DNA from: Streptomyces sp. TLI_105
GTDB taxonomy: Bacteria > Actinomycetota > Actinomycetes > Streptomycetales > Streptomycetaceae
Direction of reading: 5' to 3'
Length of the DNA stretch: 64,000 nucleotides
NCBI RefSeq assembly: GCF_900105415.1
Contig: NZ_FNSM01000001.1
Coordinates: forward strand, 3,138,501 to 3,202,500
Positions 34,225 to 41,940 of the stretch are shown in pieces; position 1 is the stretch's first letter; every line of letters starts with the position of its first letter. Under the pieces are notes generated by a model. It worked only from the letters and a program-made list of their open reading frames with translations. It ran no database searches and was not told the DNA's origin. The translations under genes and the position numbers were made by a program.

Positions 34225-35336
34225 GCCGCCACCTCCTTGTCGGTCTTGATGGCGCCGCCGGCGGCGAGCTCCTCGCCGACCTTCTGCTGCTGGCGGCGGA
34301 GGCCGTAACGGCGGACGAGCTCGTAGGAGACGACCACGGCGATCACGATGATGCCCTTCATGATCTCGGTGATCTCCTTCGGGTAGCCCGCGATGTCGAG
34401 GCTCGAGGACGCCTTCTCCAGGAACGCGAAGAGCAGGGCTGCGAACAGGATGCCGACCGGGTGGTTGCGGCCGAGCAGGGCGACGGTGATGGCGGTGAAG
34501 CCGACGCCGACAGGGAAGGCCAGGCTGTACGTGTGCGTCTCGCCGAGCAGGATCGGCATGCCGGCCAGACCGGCGAGGGCACCCGAGATCAGCATCGCGG
34601 TGAGGATCATCTTCTTGGCGTCGACGCCGCTGGCCCGGGCCGCGGACTCGCTCTCGCCGGTGGCGCGGAGGTCGAAGCCGAACTTGGTGCGGTTGAGGAC
34701 GAACCAGTAGACGACACCCAGGGCGAAGGCCACGAAGGTGAAGCCGTAGATCTGGCCGCCCTCGCCCATGTCGATGCCGGGGAACCAGCCGGACTCTGCG
34801 ATCTGACCGGTGGTGAGGTCGTTGGAGCCCGCGGGCTGGACGCCGAAGTTCTTCGGCAGGATCAGCCAGGCCACCAGGGAGGTGGTGATGGCGTTCAACA
34901 TGATCGTGGAGACGACCTCGGAGACGCCACGGGTGGTCTTCAGGATGCCCGCGATGCCGGCCCAGAAGGCACCGGTCACCATCGCGACGAGCACGATGAG
35001 CAGGATGTGCAGCGGACCGGGCAGGTCCACGGCGGCGCCGACCAGCGCCGACAGCATCGCGGCGAGGCGGTACTGCCCGTCGACGCCGATGTTGAAGAGG
35101 TTCATCCGGAAGCCGATGGCCACGGCCAGGGCCGCGAGATAGAGGGTTCCGGTGTAGTTGACGATGAGGACCTGGACGTCGGAGTACCCGGCGTTGTCGA
35201 TCATCAGCCGGATCGGCTCGATCGGGTCCAGGCCCGTCGCGAGCAGCACCAGAACGGTGAGCACGAAGGAGGTGACCAGAGCGAGCACGGGGCCGGCGGC
35301 CCCGATGATCAGCTTGTCCTTGTCGATCTTCATCAT
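34221..35336 (-). CDS. Nucleoside ABC transporter permease (first of pair)
   Basis: The 371-residue BPD_transp_2 permease has the RMNLFNIGVDGQYRLAAMLSA loop in the position equivalent to the second permease's GVVNIGLEGMM motif. It has about 8-9 helices and a cytoplasmic loop with RATGESESAARASGVDAKK. Its start overlaps the ATPase stop (ATGA), and its stop overlaps the next permease, so the three are translated as a coupled set. Confidence 0.9.
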   Translation of the reverse strand: MMKIDKDKLIIGAAGPVLALVTSFVLTVLVLLATGLDPIEPIRLMIDNAGYSDVQVLIVNYTGTLYLAALAVAIGFRMNLFNIGVDGQYRLAAMLSALVGAAVDLPGPLHILLIVLVAMVTGAFWAGIAGILKTTRGVSEVVSTIMLNAITTSLVAWLILPKNFGVQPAGSNDLTTGQIAESGWFPGIDMGEGGQIYGFTFVAFALGVVYWFVLNRTKFGFDLRATGESESAARASGVDAKKMILTAMLISGALAGLAGMPILLGETHTYSLAFPVGVGFTAITVALLGRNHPVGILFAALLFAFLEKASSSLDIAGYPKEITEIMKGIIVIAVVVSYELVRRYGLRRQQQKVGEELAAGGAIKTDKEVAA

Positions 35337-36970
35337 CGGGCGTCACCGTCTTCGGACTGCTCTTCGGTGCCTTCGAGGCGGCCGGTGGCTGCGCCTGTCA
35401 TGGCGGAGCCCAGCTGCTCGGGCGTGATGGTGGCGGGGTCGGCGTCGGCGACCAGCTTGCCGCGGTACATGACCCGGAGCGTGTCGGACAGGCCGATCAG
35501 CTCGTCGAGGTCGGCGGAGATCAGCAGCACCGCGAGGCCCGCGCGGCGGGCGTCCCGGATCGCGTCCCAGATCTGCGCCTGCGCGCCGACGTCCACACCG
35601 CGGGTGGGGTGGGCGGCGATCAGGAACTTCGGGTTGTGGCTCATCTCGCGGCCGACGATCAGCTTCTGCTGGTTGCCGCCGGAGAGGGAGGACGCGGTGA
35701 CGTCGATGCCGGGGGTGCGGACGTCGTACTCGCGCACGATCCGCTCGGTGTCCTTGCGGGCGGCCTTCGGGTCGAGGATGCCGCGCTTGGAGTTGGGGGC
35801 CTCGGTGACGTGGCCGAGGATGCGGTTCTCCCAGAGGGGGGCCTCCAGGAGCAGGCCGTGGCGGTGGCGGTCCTCGGGGATGTAGCCGATGCCGCCCTCG
35901 CGGCGCCTGCGCACGGAGACCTTGGAGATGTCCTCGCCGTCGAGGGTGATGACGCCCGCGTCGGGGGCGGACATGCCCATCAGGGCCTCGATGAGCTCGG
36001 TCTGGCCGTTGCCCTCGACACCGGCGATGCCGAGGATCTCGCCCTTGTGGATGGTGAGCGAGATGTCGTCGAGGAGCTTGCGGCCCGCGCCGATCTCCTG
36101 GAGGGTGACCGCGCCGGACGGGTCCGGCGGGGCGGCGGTGGTGAGCGGGGCGGCCGCGGCGGCGCCGGCCTCGGTCAGGGTCAGGCCCTCGACCTGGAGC
36201 ATCGGGACGTCCGTGACCGTCGACTCGCGGGTCTCCGGCGAGGGCAGCTCGCTGCCGACCATCAGCTCGGCGAGCTGCTTGGTGGTGGCGGTCTTCGGGT
36301 CGGCGGTGCCGACCGTGGTGCCCCGGCGGATGACGGTGATGTCGTCGGCGACCTTCAGGACCTCGCCCAGCTTGTGCGAGATGAAGATGACGGTGAGGCC
36401 CTCGGACTTGAGCTCGCGCAGGTTGTCGAAGAGCGCGTCGACCTCCTGCGGGACCAGGACGGCGGTCGGCTCGTCGAGGATGAGGATCTTCGCGCCGCGG
36501 TAGAGGACCTTGAGGATCTCCACGCGCTGCCGCTCGGCGACGCCGAGGTCCTCGACGAGCGCGTCGGGGCGGACCCCGAGGCCGTACGCGTCGGAGATCT
36601 CCTTGATCTTCCTCCGCGCCTTGGCGCCGATGCCGTAGAGCTTCTCGCCGCCGAGGACGACGTTCTCCAGGACGGTGAGGTTGTCGGCGAGCATGAAGTG
36701 CTGGTGCACCATGCCGATGCCGCGGGCGATGGCGTCACCGGGGGTGGAGAAGGTGACCTGCTCGCCGTCGACCGCGATGGTGCCCTCGTCCGGCTTCTGC
36801 ATGCCGTAGAGGATCTTCATGAGGGTCGACTTGCCGGCACCGTTCTCGCCGATGAGGGCGTGCACGGTGCCCTTGCGGACCGTGATGGCGATGTCCTTGT
36901 TGGCGACGACGCCGGGGAAACGCTTGGTGATGCCGTGCAGTTCTACGGCAGGGGGGCTGGACGCGTTGAT
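35333..36970 (-). CDS. Nucleoside ABC transporter ATPase, probable non-canonical ATC start
   Basis: The 545-residue double ATPase has an N-terminal half with Walker A GENGAGKST, Q-loop and signature LGVAERQRVEI, and Walker B LILDEPT. Its C-terminal half has a degenerate Walker A GVEGNGQTE, signature LSGGNQQKL and Walker B FLIAAHPTRG. The family N-terminus (AVELHGITKRFPGVVAN) lies upstream of the first ATG/GTG/TTG in frame (GTG, 36865), which would cut away the strand before Walker A. The frame stays open to an ATC at 36970 placed 8 nt after a perfect AAGGAG. I take ATC as start by inference. Confidence 0.8.
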   Translation of the reverse strand: MNASSPPAVELHGITKRFPGVVANKDIAITVRKGTVHALIGENGAGKSTLMKILYGMQKPDEGTIAVDGEQVTFSTPGDAIARGIGMVHQHFMLADNLTVLENVVLGGEKLYGIGAKARRKIKEISDAYGLGVRPDALVEDLGVAERQRVEILKVLYRGAKILILDEPTAVLVPQEVDALFDNLRELKSEGLTVIFISHKLGEVLKVADDITVIRRGTTVGTADPKTATTKQLAELMVGSELPSPETRESTVTDVPMLQVEGLTLTEAGAAAAAPLTTAAPPDPSGAVTLQEIGAGRKLLDDISLTIHKGEILGIAGVEGNGQTELIEALMGMSAPDAGVITLDGEDISKVSVRRRREGGIGYIPEDRHRHGLLLEAPLWENRILGHVTEAPNSKRGILDPKAARKDTERIVREYDVRTPGIDVTASSLSGGNQQKLIVGREMSHNPKFLIAAHPTRGVDVGAQAQIWDAIRDARRAGLAVLLISADLDELIGLSDTLRVMYRGKLVADADPATITPEQLGSAMTGAATGRLEGTEEQSEDGDAR

Positions 36971-37023
36971 GACGCACTCTCCTTGGCCGGAAGGAGTGGG
37001 AGCGGGGAGGGCAGGGCGGGGCG

Positions 37024-37058
37024 AAGTTATCGTGCCAGGGAGACATCTACACGCGTAG
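37024..37058 (-). promoter_or_regulatory. ABC transporter promoter with nucleoside-regulon operator
   Basis: CTACACGCGTAG (37047-37058) differs by one base from the palindrome. It overlaps the -35 position of a promoter with TAACTT (leftward, 37029-37024) as -10 box. Confidence 0.6.
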
Positions 37059-37097
37059 CGCTGCCGAAAAATGAAAACCCGTACGGGAATGGGGCCG

Positions 37098-37138
37098 GGG
37101 CCCGGGATCCGGTGGGGCTGCCACCGGACGCCGGGCCC
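37098..37138 (-). terminator. Hairpin between BMP lipoprotein gene and ATPase gene
   Basis: A two-part stem (GGGCCCGG + CCGGTGG with CCACCGG + CCGGGCCC) lies 27 bp past the lipoprotein stop. It may limit read-through so that the binding protein is made in excess of the transporter. Confidence 0.65.
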
Positions 37139-37164
37139 TGGCTCAGGTCGTGACCTGGGTGTCC

Positions 37165-38229
37165 TTACGGAGTGGTCTTGACCGTGATCTTGCCGTCGAC
37201 GATCTCCTTCTTCGCCTTGTCCACCGCGGCGATGAGGTCCGTCATCTTCGTGTACGCCGGGTTGGAGTCGGCCAGGCCGACGCCGTTGGCGGCGAGGCCG
37301 TAACGGATCTCACCGGCCTGCGGCTTGCCGTCCTTGACCGACTTGATCACGTTGAAGACCGAGCCGGAGACGTCCTTGGTGACCGAGGTCAGGATGTGGT
37401 CCTTGTACGCCGCCAGACCCGCCTGCTTGTACTGGTCGGAGTCGACGCCGATGGCCCACTTGCCCGCGGTGGCGGTGGCCTCGATGGCGCCGGCGCCGGC
37501 GAGACCGGCGGCGGCGTAGATCACGTCGGCGCCCTTGTCGAGCTGGCCCTGCGCGGCGGCCTTGCCGAGGTCGGGCTTCGAGAAGCCGTCGAAGTTCGGC
37601 GGCTGGGTCAGGTACTGGGTGAGCACCTTCGCCTTGGGGTTGGTGTCCTTGACGCCCTGAGTGAAGCCCGCCTCGAACTTCTTGATCAGCGGGACCTCGA
37701 CGCCGCCGATGAAGCCGACCGTGCCGGACTTGGACGCCTTGGCGGCGGCGACGCCGGCCAGGTAGGAGCCCTGCTCCTCGTTGAAGACGAGGTTGGCGAT
37801 GTTCGGGCCGGTCTTCGACGTGTCGTCGATGAGGCCGAAGGTGGTCTTCGGGAAGGACTTGGCGACCTTCTCGATGGCCGGGGCGTAGGAGAAGCCGACG
37901 CCGATGACCGGGTTGTTCCCGGCGCGGGCCAGCGAGGTGAGGCGCGCGACCTTGTCGGCGTCGCTCTCGCCCTGCGACGGCTCGGCCTCGGAGCCCTTGA
38001 CGCCGAGCTCGGCCTCGGCCTTCTTCAGGCCGGCGTAGGCGGCGTCGTTGAACGACTGGTCGCCACGGCCGCCGATGTCGTACGCGAGGGCGGCCTTGAG
38101 GGCGCCCGACGCCGAGGACGAGCTGGAGCTCGAACCCGAGTCGTTGGACGACTTGCCACACGCGGTGACGGACAGGGCGAGCGCCGCGGAGGCGATGCCC
38201 ACGGTCGTGATCCTGGTGATCCGGCGCAA
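37165..38229 (-). CDS. BMP-family nucleoside-binding lipoprotein
   Basis: The 354-residue substrate-binding protein of PnrA/BmpA type has a lipoprotein signal with lipobox LSVTAC, a Ser-rich linker, then the BMP domain: ALAYDIGGRGDQSFNDAAYAGLKKAE, NPVIGVGFSYAPAI, GTVGFIGG, GADVIYAAAG, VGVDSDQ (here IGVDSDQYKQAG). It delivers nucleosides to the permease pair encoded downstream. It starts at TTG (38229), 8 nt after a GAAGGGA ribosome binding site; no ATG or GTG lies in frame upstream within a sensible distance. Confidence 0.92.
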   Translation of the reverse strand: MRRITRITTVGIASAALALSVTACGKSSNDSGSSSSSSSASGALKAALAYDIGGRGDQSFNDAAYAGLKKAEAELGVKGSEAEPSQGESDADKVARLTSLARAGNNPVIGVGFSYAPAIEKVAKSFPKTTFGLIDDTSKTGPNIANLVFNEEQGSYLAGVAAAKASKSGTVGFIGGVEVPLIKKFEAGFTQGVKDTNPKAKVLTQYLTQPPNFDGFSKPDLGKAAAQGQLDKGADVIYAAAGLAGAGAIEATATAGKWAIGVDSDQYKQAGLAAYKDHILTSVTKDVSGSVFNVIKSVKDGKPQAGEIRYGLAANGVGLADSNPAYTKMTDLIAAVDKAKKEIVDGKITVKTTP

Positions 38230-38291
38230 GAGGAGGGTCCCTTCAAGACTGACCGAAAGCGCCTCTTCCGGCGCTGGTTTCGCGGCGATCG

Positions 38292-38303
38292 TAACGCGCG
38301 TAG
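38292..38303. promoter_or_regulatory. Nucleoside-regulon operator at BMP lipoprotein promoter
   Basis: TAACGCGCGTAG matches 10 of 12 palindrome positions. Read leftward it runs into TACGAT, a good -10 box, so operator and promoter overlap. Confidence 0.55.
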
Positions 38304-38536
38304 ATGTCAGTTAAAGACCCGTTCATGAGTCGTTATCGGATCGTCGCGAACCGGCCAGCCGAGGCTACCGGGGGCGTTCGGCCCGGTACCGCCGGTTATA
38401 CCGCCGGGGACGGGCGCCCGAACAGGGGTCGGGAGGCGACACGCGGCGCGCTGGGCCGGCCGGGGGACAGCGGGGGGCCGGACGGATGACCGGGCGAACG
38501 ACCGGGCCGATGACCGGGCGGACCGGCTGCCCGCCC

Positions 38537-38602
38537 GGTGCGCCTCCCCCGCCGTCCGGCCGGAAATCCCGGTGCGTCTCCCCCGCCGTACGGCCGGAAA
38601 TC
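38537..38602. repeat. 32-bp direct repeat at the 3' end of the amidohydrolase gene
   Basis: Bases 38537-38568 and 38571-38602 match at 30 of 32 positions (pattern GGTGCG-n-CTCCCCCGCCGT, then CGGCCGGAAATC). The second copy reaches into the amidohydrolase stop codon. The wider space 38230-38600 holds the BMP gene leader, its operator and GC-rich short repeats but no gene. Confidence 0.6.
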
Positions 38603-39821
38603 AGTGCTGGGGCGCGGCGTCGAGGAGGGCGGCGGCCGTGAAGAGCTCCACGCCGGACTCGATGCACCGCTCGTCCACGTCGAAGTCGCCGGCGTGCAGG
38701 TCGCGGACCCGGGTGTCGCCGGGGGTGCGGACGCCGAGGCGGGCCATGGCGCCGGGGACGTGCTCCAGGTACCAGGAGAAGTCCTCGCCGCCGAGGCTCT
38801 GCTCGGTGTCCTCGATCGCGTACGGTCCGCGCCGGGCCGTCATGGCGTCGTGGAGCAGCTCGGCGACGGCCGGGTCGTTGACGACCGGGGGGACGCCGCG
38901 GACGTAGGTGACGGTCGACTTGGCCCGGTGCAGGGTCGCGACCTCGTCGATCGCGGCGTGGACCAGGTCGGGAGCCTCGCGCCAGGTGGGGAGGTCGAGG
39001 CAGCGGACGGTGCCGGAGAGCTCGGCGTGCTGCGGGATGACGTTGGGGGCGTGGCCGGCCTCGATGCGGCCCCAGGTGACGGAGAGGCCCGAGCGGGCGT
39101 CGACGCGGCGGGCGAGGACGGCGGGGACGTCGGTGGCGACCCGGGCGGCGGCGGTGACGAGGTCGGTGGTGAGGTGCGGGCGGGCGGTGTGGCCGCCGGG
39201 GCCGTCGAGGGTGATCTCCAGGCGGTCGCAGGCGGAGGTGATGGGGCCCGCCCGGAGCCCGATCTTCCCGGCGTCGACCCGGGGGTCGCAGTGGACGGCG
39301 ATGATCCGGCCGACGCCGTCCAGGATCCCGGCCTCGACGGCGTCGGCGGCGCCGCCGGGCAGGACCTCCTCGGCGGGCTGGAAGATGAGCCGCACGGCGT
39401 TCGGCAGGAGGCCCTGGCGGTCGAGGTCGGCGAGGACGAGGCCGGCGCCGAGGACGGTGGTGGTGTGGACGTCGTGTCCGCAGGCGTGGGCGCGGTTGGC
39501 CACGGTGGAGCGGTAGGCGACGGTCTTGACGTCGGGGATGGGCAGGGCGTCGAGGTCGGCGCGGATCGCGAGCATGGACCGGCCGACGGCCCGGCTGCCG
39601 ATGTCACAGGAGAGCCCGGTGCCACCCGGCAGGACCTTCGGCGCGAGGCCGGCCGCCTCCAGGCGGGCCTTGAGCGCGGCGGTCGTACGGAACTCCTGGT
39701 TCCCGAGCTCGGGGTGCATGTGCAAGTCCCTGCGGAAGGCGACGAGTTCGGCGCGCAGGGGTTCGGACAGCGTTCCGGGCAGGGTGACGGAGCCTGGCTC
39801 ACGGGACTTCAACTGGTTCAC
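38601..39821 (-). CDS. M20-family amidohydrolase
   Basis: The 406-residue metallo-amidohydrolase (AbgB/hippurate hydrolase/IAA-amino-acid hydrolase type) has FRRDLHMHPELG at about 30-41, ACGHDVHTT with metal ligands, FQPAEEVLPGGA, the dimerisation lid (GPGGHTARPH), and LGGEDFSWYL near the end. It cleaves an N-acyl amino acid or similar amide. GTG (39821) gives a complete N-terminus. It lies upstream of the nucleoside operon on the same strand but is separated from it by 371 bp; no functional link is evident. Confidence 0.88.
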   Translation of the reverse strand: MNQLKSREPGSVTLPGTLSEPLRAELVAFRRDLHMHPELGNQEFRTTAALKARLEAAGLAPKVLPGGTGLSCDIGSRAVGRSMLAIRADLDALPIPDVKTVAYRSTVANRAHACGHDVHTTTVLGAGLVLADLDRQGLLPNAVRLIFQPAEEVLPGGAADAVEAGILDGVGRIIAVHCDPRVDAGKIGLRAGPITSACDRLEITLDGPGGHTARPHLTTDLVTAAARVATDVPAVLARRVDARSGLSVTWGRIEAGHAPNVIPQHAELSGTVRCLDLPTWREAPDLVHAAIDEVATLHRAKSTVTYVRGVPPVVNDPAVAELLHDAMTARRGPYAIEDTEQSLGGEDFSWYLEHVPGAMARLGVRTPGDTRVRDLHAGDFDVDERCIESGVELFTAAALLDAAPQH

Positions 39822-39937
39822 CCTTTGAAGGGTAGGCCCGCAGAGAGGTCAACTGCCCGTTGATCACGAGAATTTCAGCCCCTTAGGGGAAAGAATCTCG
39901 GTTTCCCAGGTATGAACCTCACTCCCAGTGGGTACGC

Positions 39938-41041
39938 TCAGCCGAATTCGAGCCGGTCCGTGTGATGCGTCACACGTGTGGTGAGCCGGTCGACCTCATG
40001 GGCCGCGGTGCCCGCCACGCCCGCCAGGAAACCCTGCGCGCGCGGTGAGGCGGTCGCCCGCAGCCACTCGGGCGCTATCTCCACGACGGCGACCTTCACC
40101 CCCGTGCCGGCGAGGGCCAGCGGCAGGGTGTGCACGACCGTGGACGGGAAGCTGACGACCGTACGGCCGATGGGGCCGCGCCGGGCGATCAGTTCCAGGG
40201 GCAGGTCGGGCCGGACCACTTGGAGGCCCGTGTCGACCGCGATCCGGTGCAGTTTCTCGGCGCTCTCCCTGCGGTGGGCGAAGTAGCGGGTGGCTCCGTG
40301 CGTGCGGGCCAGCTCGTCCACCACGCGCGCGTAGTGGTCGGCGTCGACGACGCCCGTCTCGACCAGCGAGGTGCCGACCAGGTCCGCGCCGCCGGTGAGC
40401 AGCGGCGGTCCGAAGGCGTGCCGGGTCCAGGCGTACGCGTTCTCGGTGACCGTGACGCCCGGCGGGGCCTCCACGGGCAGCGAGGTGAAGATCTCGACCG
40501 TACGGCTGCCGGAGGGGGCGAGCCGCCGCCGGGCGAGGGTCGTGACCGGGGCGAGGACCAGCTCGCGGGGGCCCAGGCTGCCCTTGCGGTGCCAGCGCAC
40601 CAGGCGCTCGCCGCGGCCGAGCTGGGCGGCGAACTCCATGGTCGCGGTGCCGTCGTCGACCACCGTCAGGTGCCGGGGGGCGAAGAGGGTCAGGAGCAGC
40701 TGGACGTACCGGGAGAACGGGTCCCCGATGATCACCCGCTCCGCCGCGCGCAGCGGCCGGGCGAGCTCGCGCAGGGTGCGGACGAGCGAGCCCCGGCCGC
40801 CGCGGGCCTCCTGCCAGTGGACGGTGAGGCCCTGGTCGCGGGCCAGCTGCGCCATCCGGCGCAGCTGGCCCCGCGACATGGGGTCGGTCGGCGACAGGAC
40901 GACGACCGTGAGGGGTGGGGCGGCGTCCGCCGGTCCACCGGTCGAGGGGGCCGTGCGGCCCCCGAGGCTCTGCGTGTGCGCCCACTCCAGGACGTTCAGA
41001 AGCTGGACCGGGCTCTCGACGAACGCCAGCTGCCCGGTCAT
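39938..41041 (-). CDS. Polysialyltransferase-family protein (GT52-like)
   Basis: The 367-residue protein resembles bacterial alpha-2,8-polysialyltransferase-like proteins: QLAFVESPVQLLNVLEW at the start, IIGDPFSRYVQLLLT, VVDDGTAT, and late VVSFPSTVVHTLPL. It is the last gene of a leftward operon with NeuB and the CMP-sugar synthetase and overlaps neuB by 4 nt. It probably transfers a nonulosonic acid from its CMP form to a growing polymer or acceptor at the inner face of the membrane. Acceptor unknown. Confidence 0.75.
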   Translation of the reverse strand: MTGQLAFVESPVQLLNVLEWAHTQSLGGRTAPSTGGPADAAPPLTVVVLSPTDPMSRGQLRRMAQLARDQGLTVHWQEARGGRGSLVRTLRELARPLRAAERVIIGDPFSRYVQLLLTLFAPRHLTVVDDGTATMEFAAQLGRGERLVRWHRKGSLGPRELVLAPVTTLARRRLAPSGSRTVEIFTSLPVEAPPGVTVTENAYAWTRHAFGPPLLTGGADLVGTSLVETGVVDADHYARVVDELARTHGATRYFAHRRESAEKLHRIAVDTGLQVVRPDLPLELIARRGPIGRTVVSFPSTVVHTLPLALAGTGVKVAVVEIAPEWLRATASPRAQGFLAGVAGTAAHEVDRLTTRVTHHTDRLEFG

Positions 41042-41931
41042 GCGGCGACGGTGCCCTGGACCCGGCGGAGCTTCTTCATCGGGCCGAGCTCCGACTCGTA
41101 CACCTTCTTCACGCCGTCGCCGAGCGCGGCCTCGATGGTGCGGATGTCGCGGACCAGGCGCTGGAGGCCCTGCGGCTCGACGGAGGCGGCCTGGTCGGAG
41201 CCCCACATGGCGCGGTCGAGGGTGATGTGGCGCTCGACGAAGGCGGCGCCGAGGGCCACGGCGGCCAGCGTGGTCTGGAGGCCGGTCTCGTGGCCGGAGT
41301 AGCCGATCGGGACGTTCGGGTACTCCTCCTGGAGCGTCTGGATGACGCGGAGGTTGAGCTCCTCGGCCTTGGCCGGGTAGGTCGAGGTGGCGTGGCAGAG
41401 CAGGATGTTGTCGCTGCCGAGGACCTCGACGGCGTGCCGGATCTGCTTCGGCGTCGACATGCCGGTGGAGAGGATGACCGTGCGGCCGGTGGCGCGCAGC
41501 TCGCGCAGCAGCTCGTCGTCGGTGAGGGAGGCGGAGGCGACCTTGTGGGCGGGGACGTCGAACTTCTCCAGGAAGGCGACGGCCTCGGTGTCCCACGGGG
41601 AGGCGAACCAGTCGATCCCCTTCTCCTTGCAGTACTCGTCGATCTTGCGGTACTCGTCCTCGCCGAACTCCACGCGGTGGCGGTAGTCGATGTACGTCAT
41701 CCGGCCCCAGGGGGTGTCGCGCTCGATGTCCCACTGGTCGCGCGGGGTGCAGATCTCCGGGGTGCGCTTCTGGAACTTGACGGCGTCGCAGCCGGCCTCG
41801 GCGGCCACGTCGATCAGCTTGAAGGCGTTGTCGAGGTCGCCGTTGTGGTTGATGCCGATCTCGCCGCAGACGTAGACGGAGTGGCCCGGGCCGGCGGTCT
41901 TGGTGCCGAGGGTGCGCAGACGGGTGCTCAT
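41038..41931 (-). CDS. neuB: Nonulosonic acid synthase NeuB without SAF domain
   Basis: The 297-residue aldolase-type synthase condenses phosphoenolpyruvate with a mannose or N-acetylmannosamine derivative. It shows CGEIGINHNGDLDNAFKLI, AVKFQKRTP, ASPWDTEAV, LSTGMST, HATSTYPA and GYSGHETG. Typical bacterial NeuB is about 345 residues with a C-terminal antifreeze-like (SAF) lid. This protein stops at the barrel, so the lid is absent or supplied in another way. ATG is supported by AAGGAAC. Confidence 0.88.
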   Translation of the reverse strand: MSTRLRTLGTKTAGPGHSVYVCGEIGINHNGDLDNAFKLIDVAAEAGCDAVKFQKRTPEICTPRDQWDIERDTPWGRMTYIDYRHRVEFGEDEYRKIDEYCKEKGIDWFASPWDTEAVAFLEKFDVPAHKVASASLTDDELLRELRATGRTVILSTGMSTPKQIRHAVEVLGSDNILLCHATSTYPAKAEELNLRVIQTLQEEYPNVPIGYSGHETGLQTTLAAVALGAAFVERHITLDRAMWGSDQAASVEPQGLQRLVRDIRTIEAALGDGVKKVYESELGPMKKLRRVQGTVAA

Positions 41932-41940
41932 GACGGTTCC

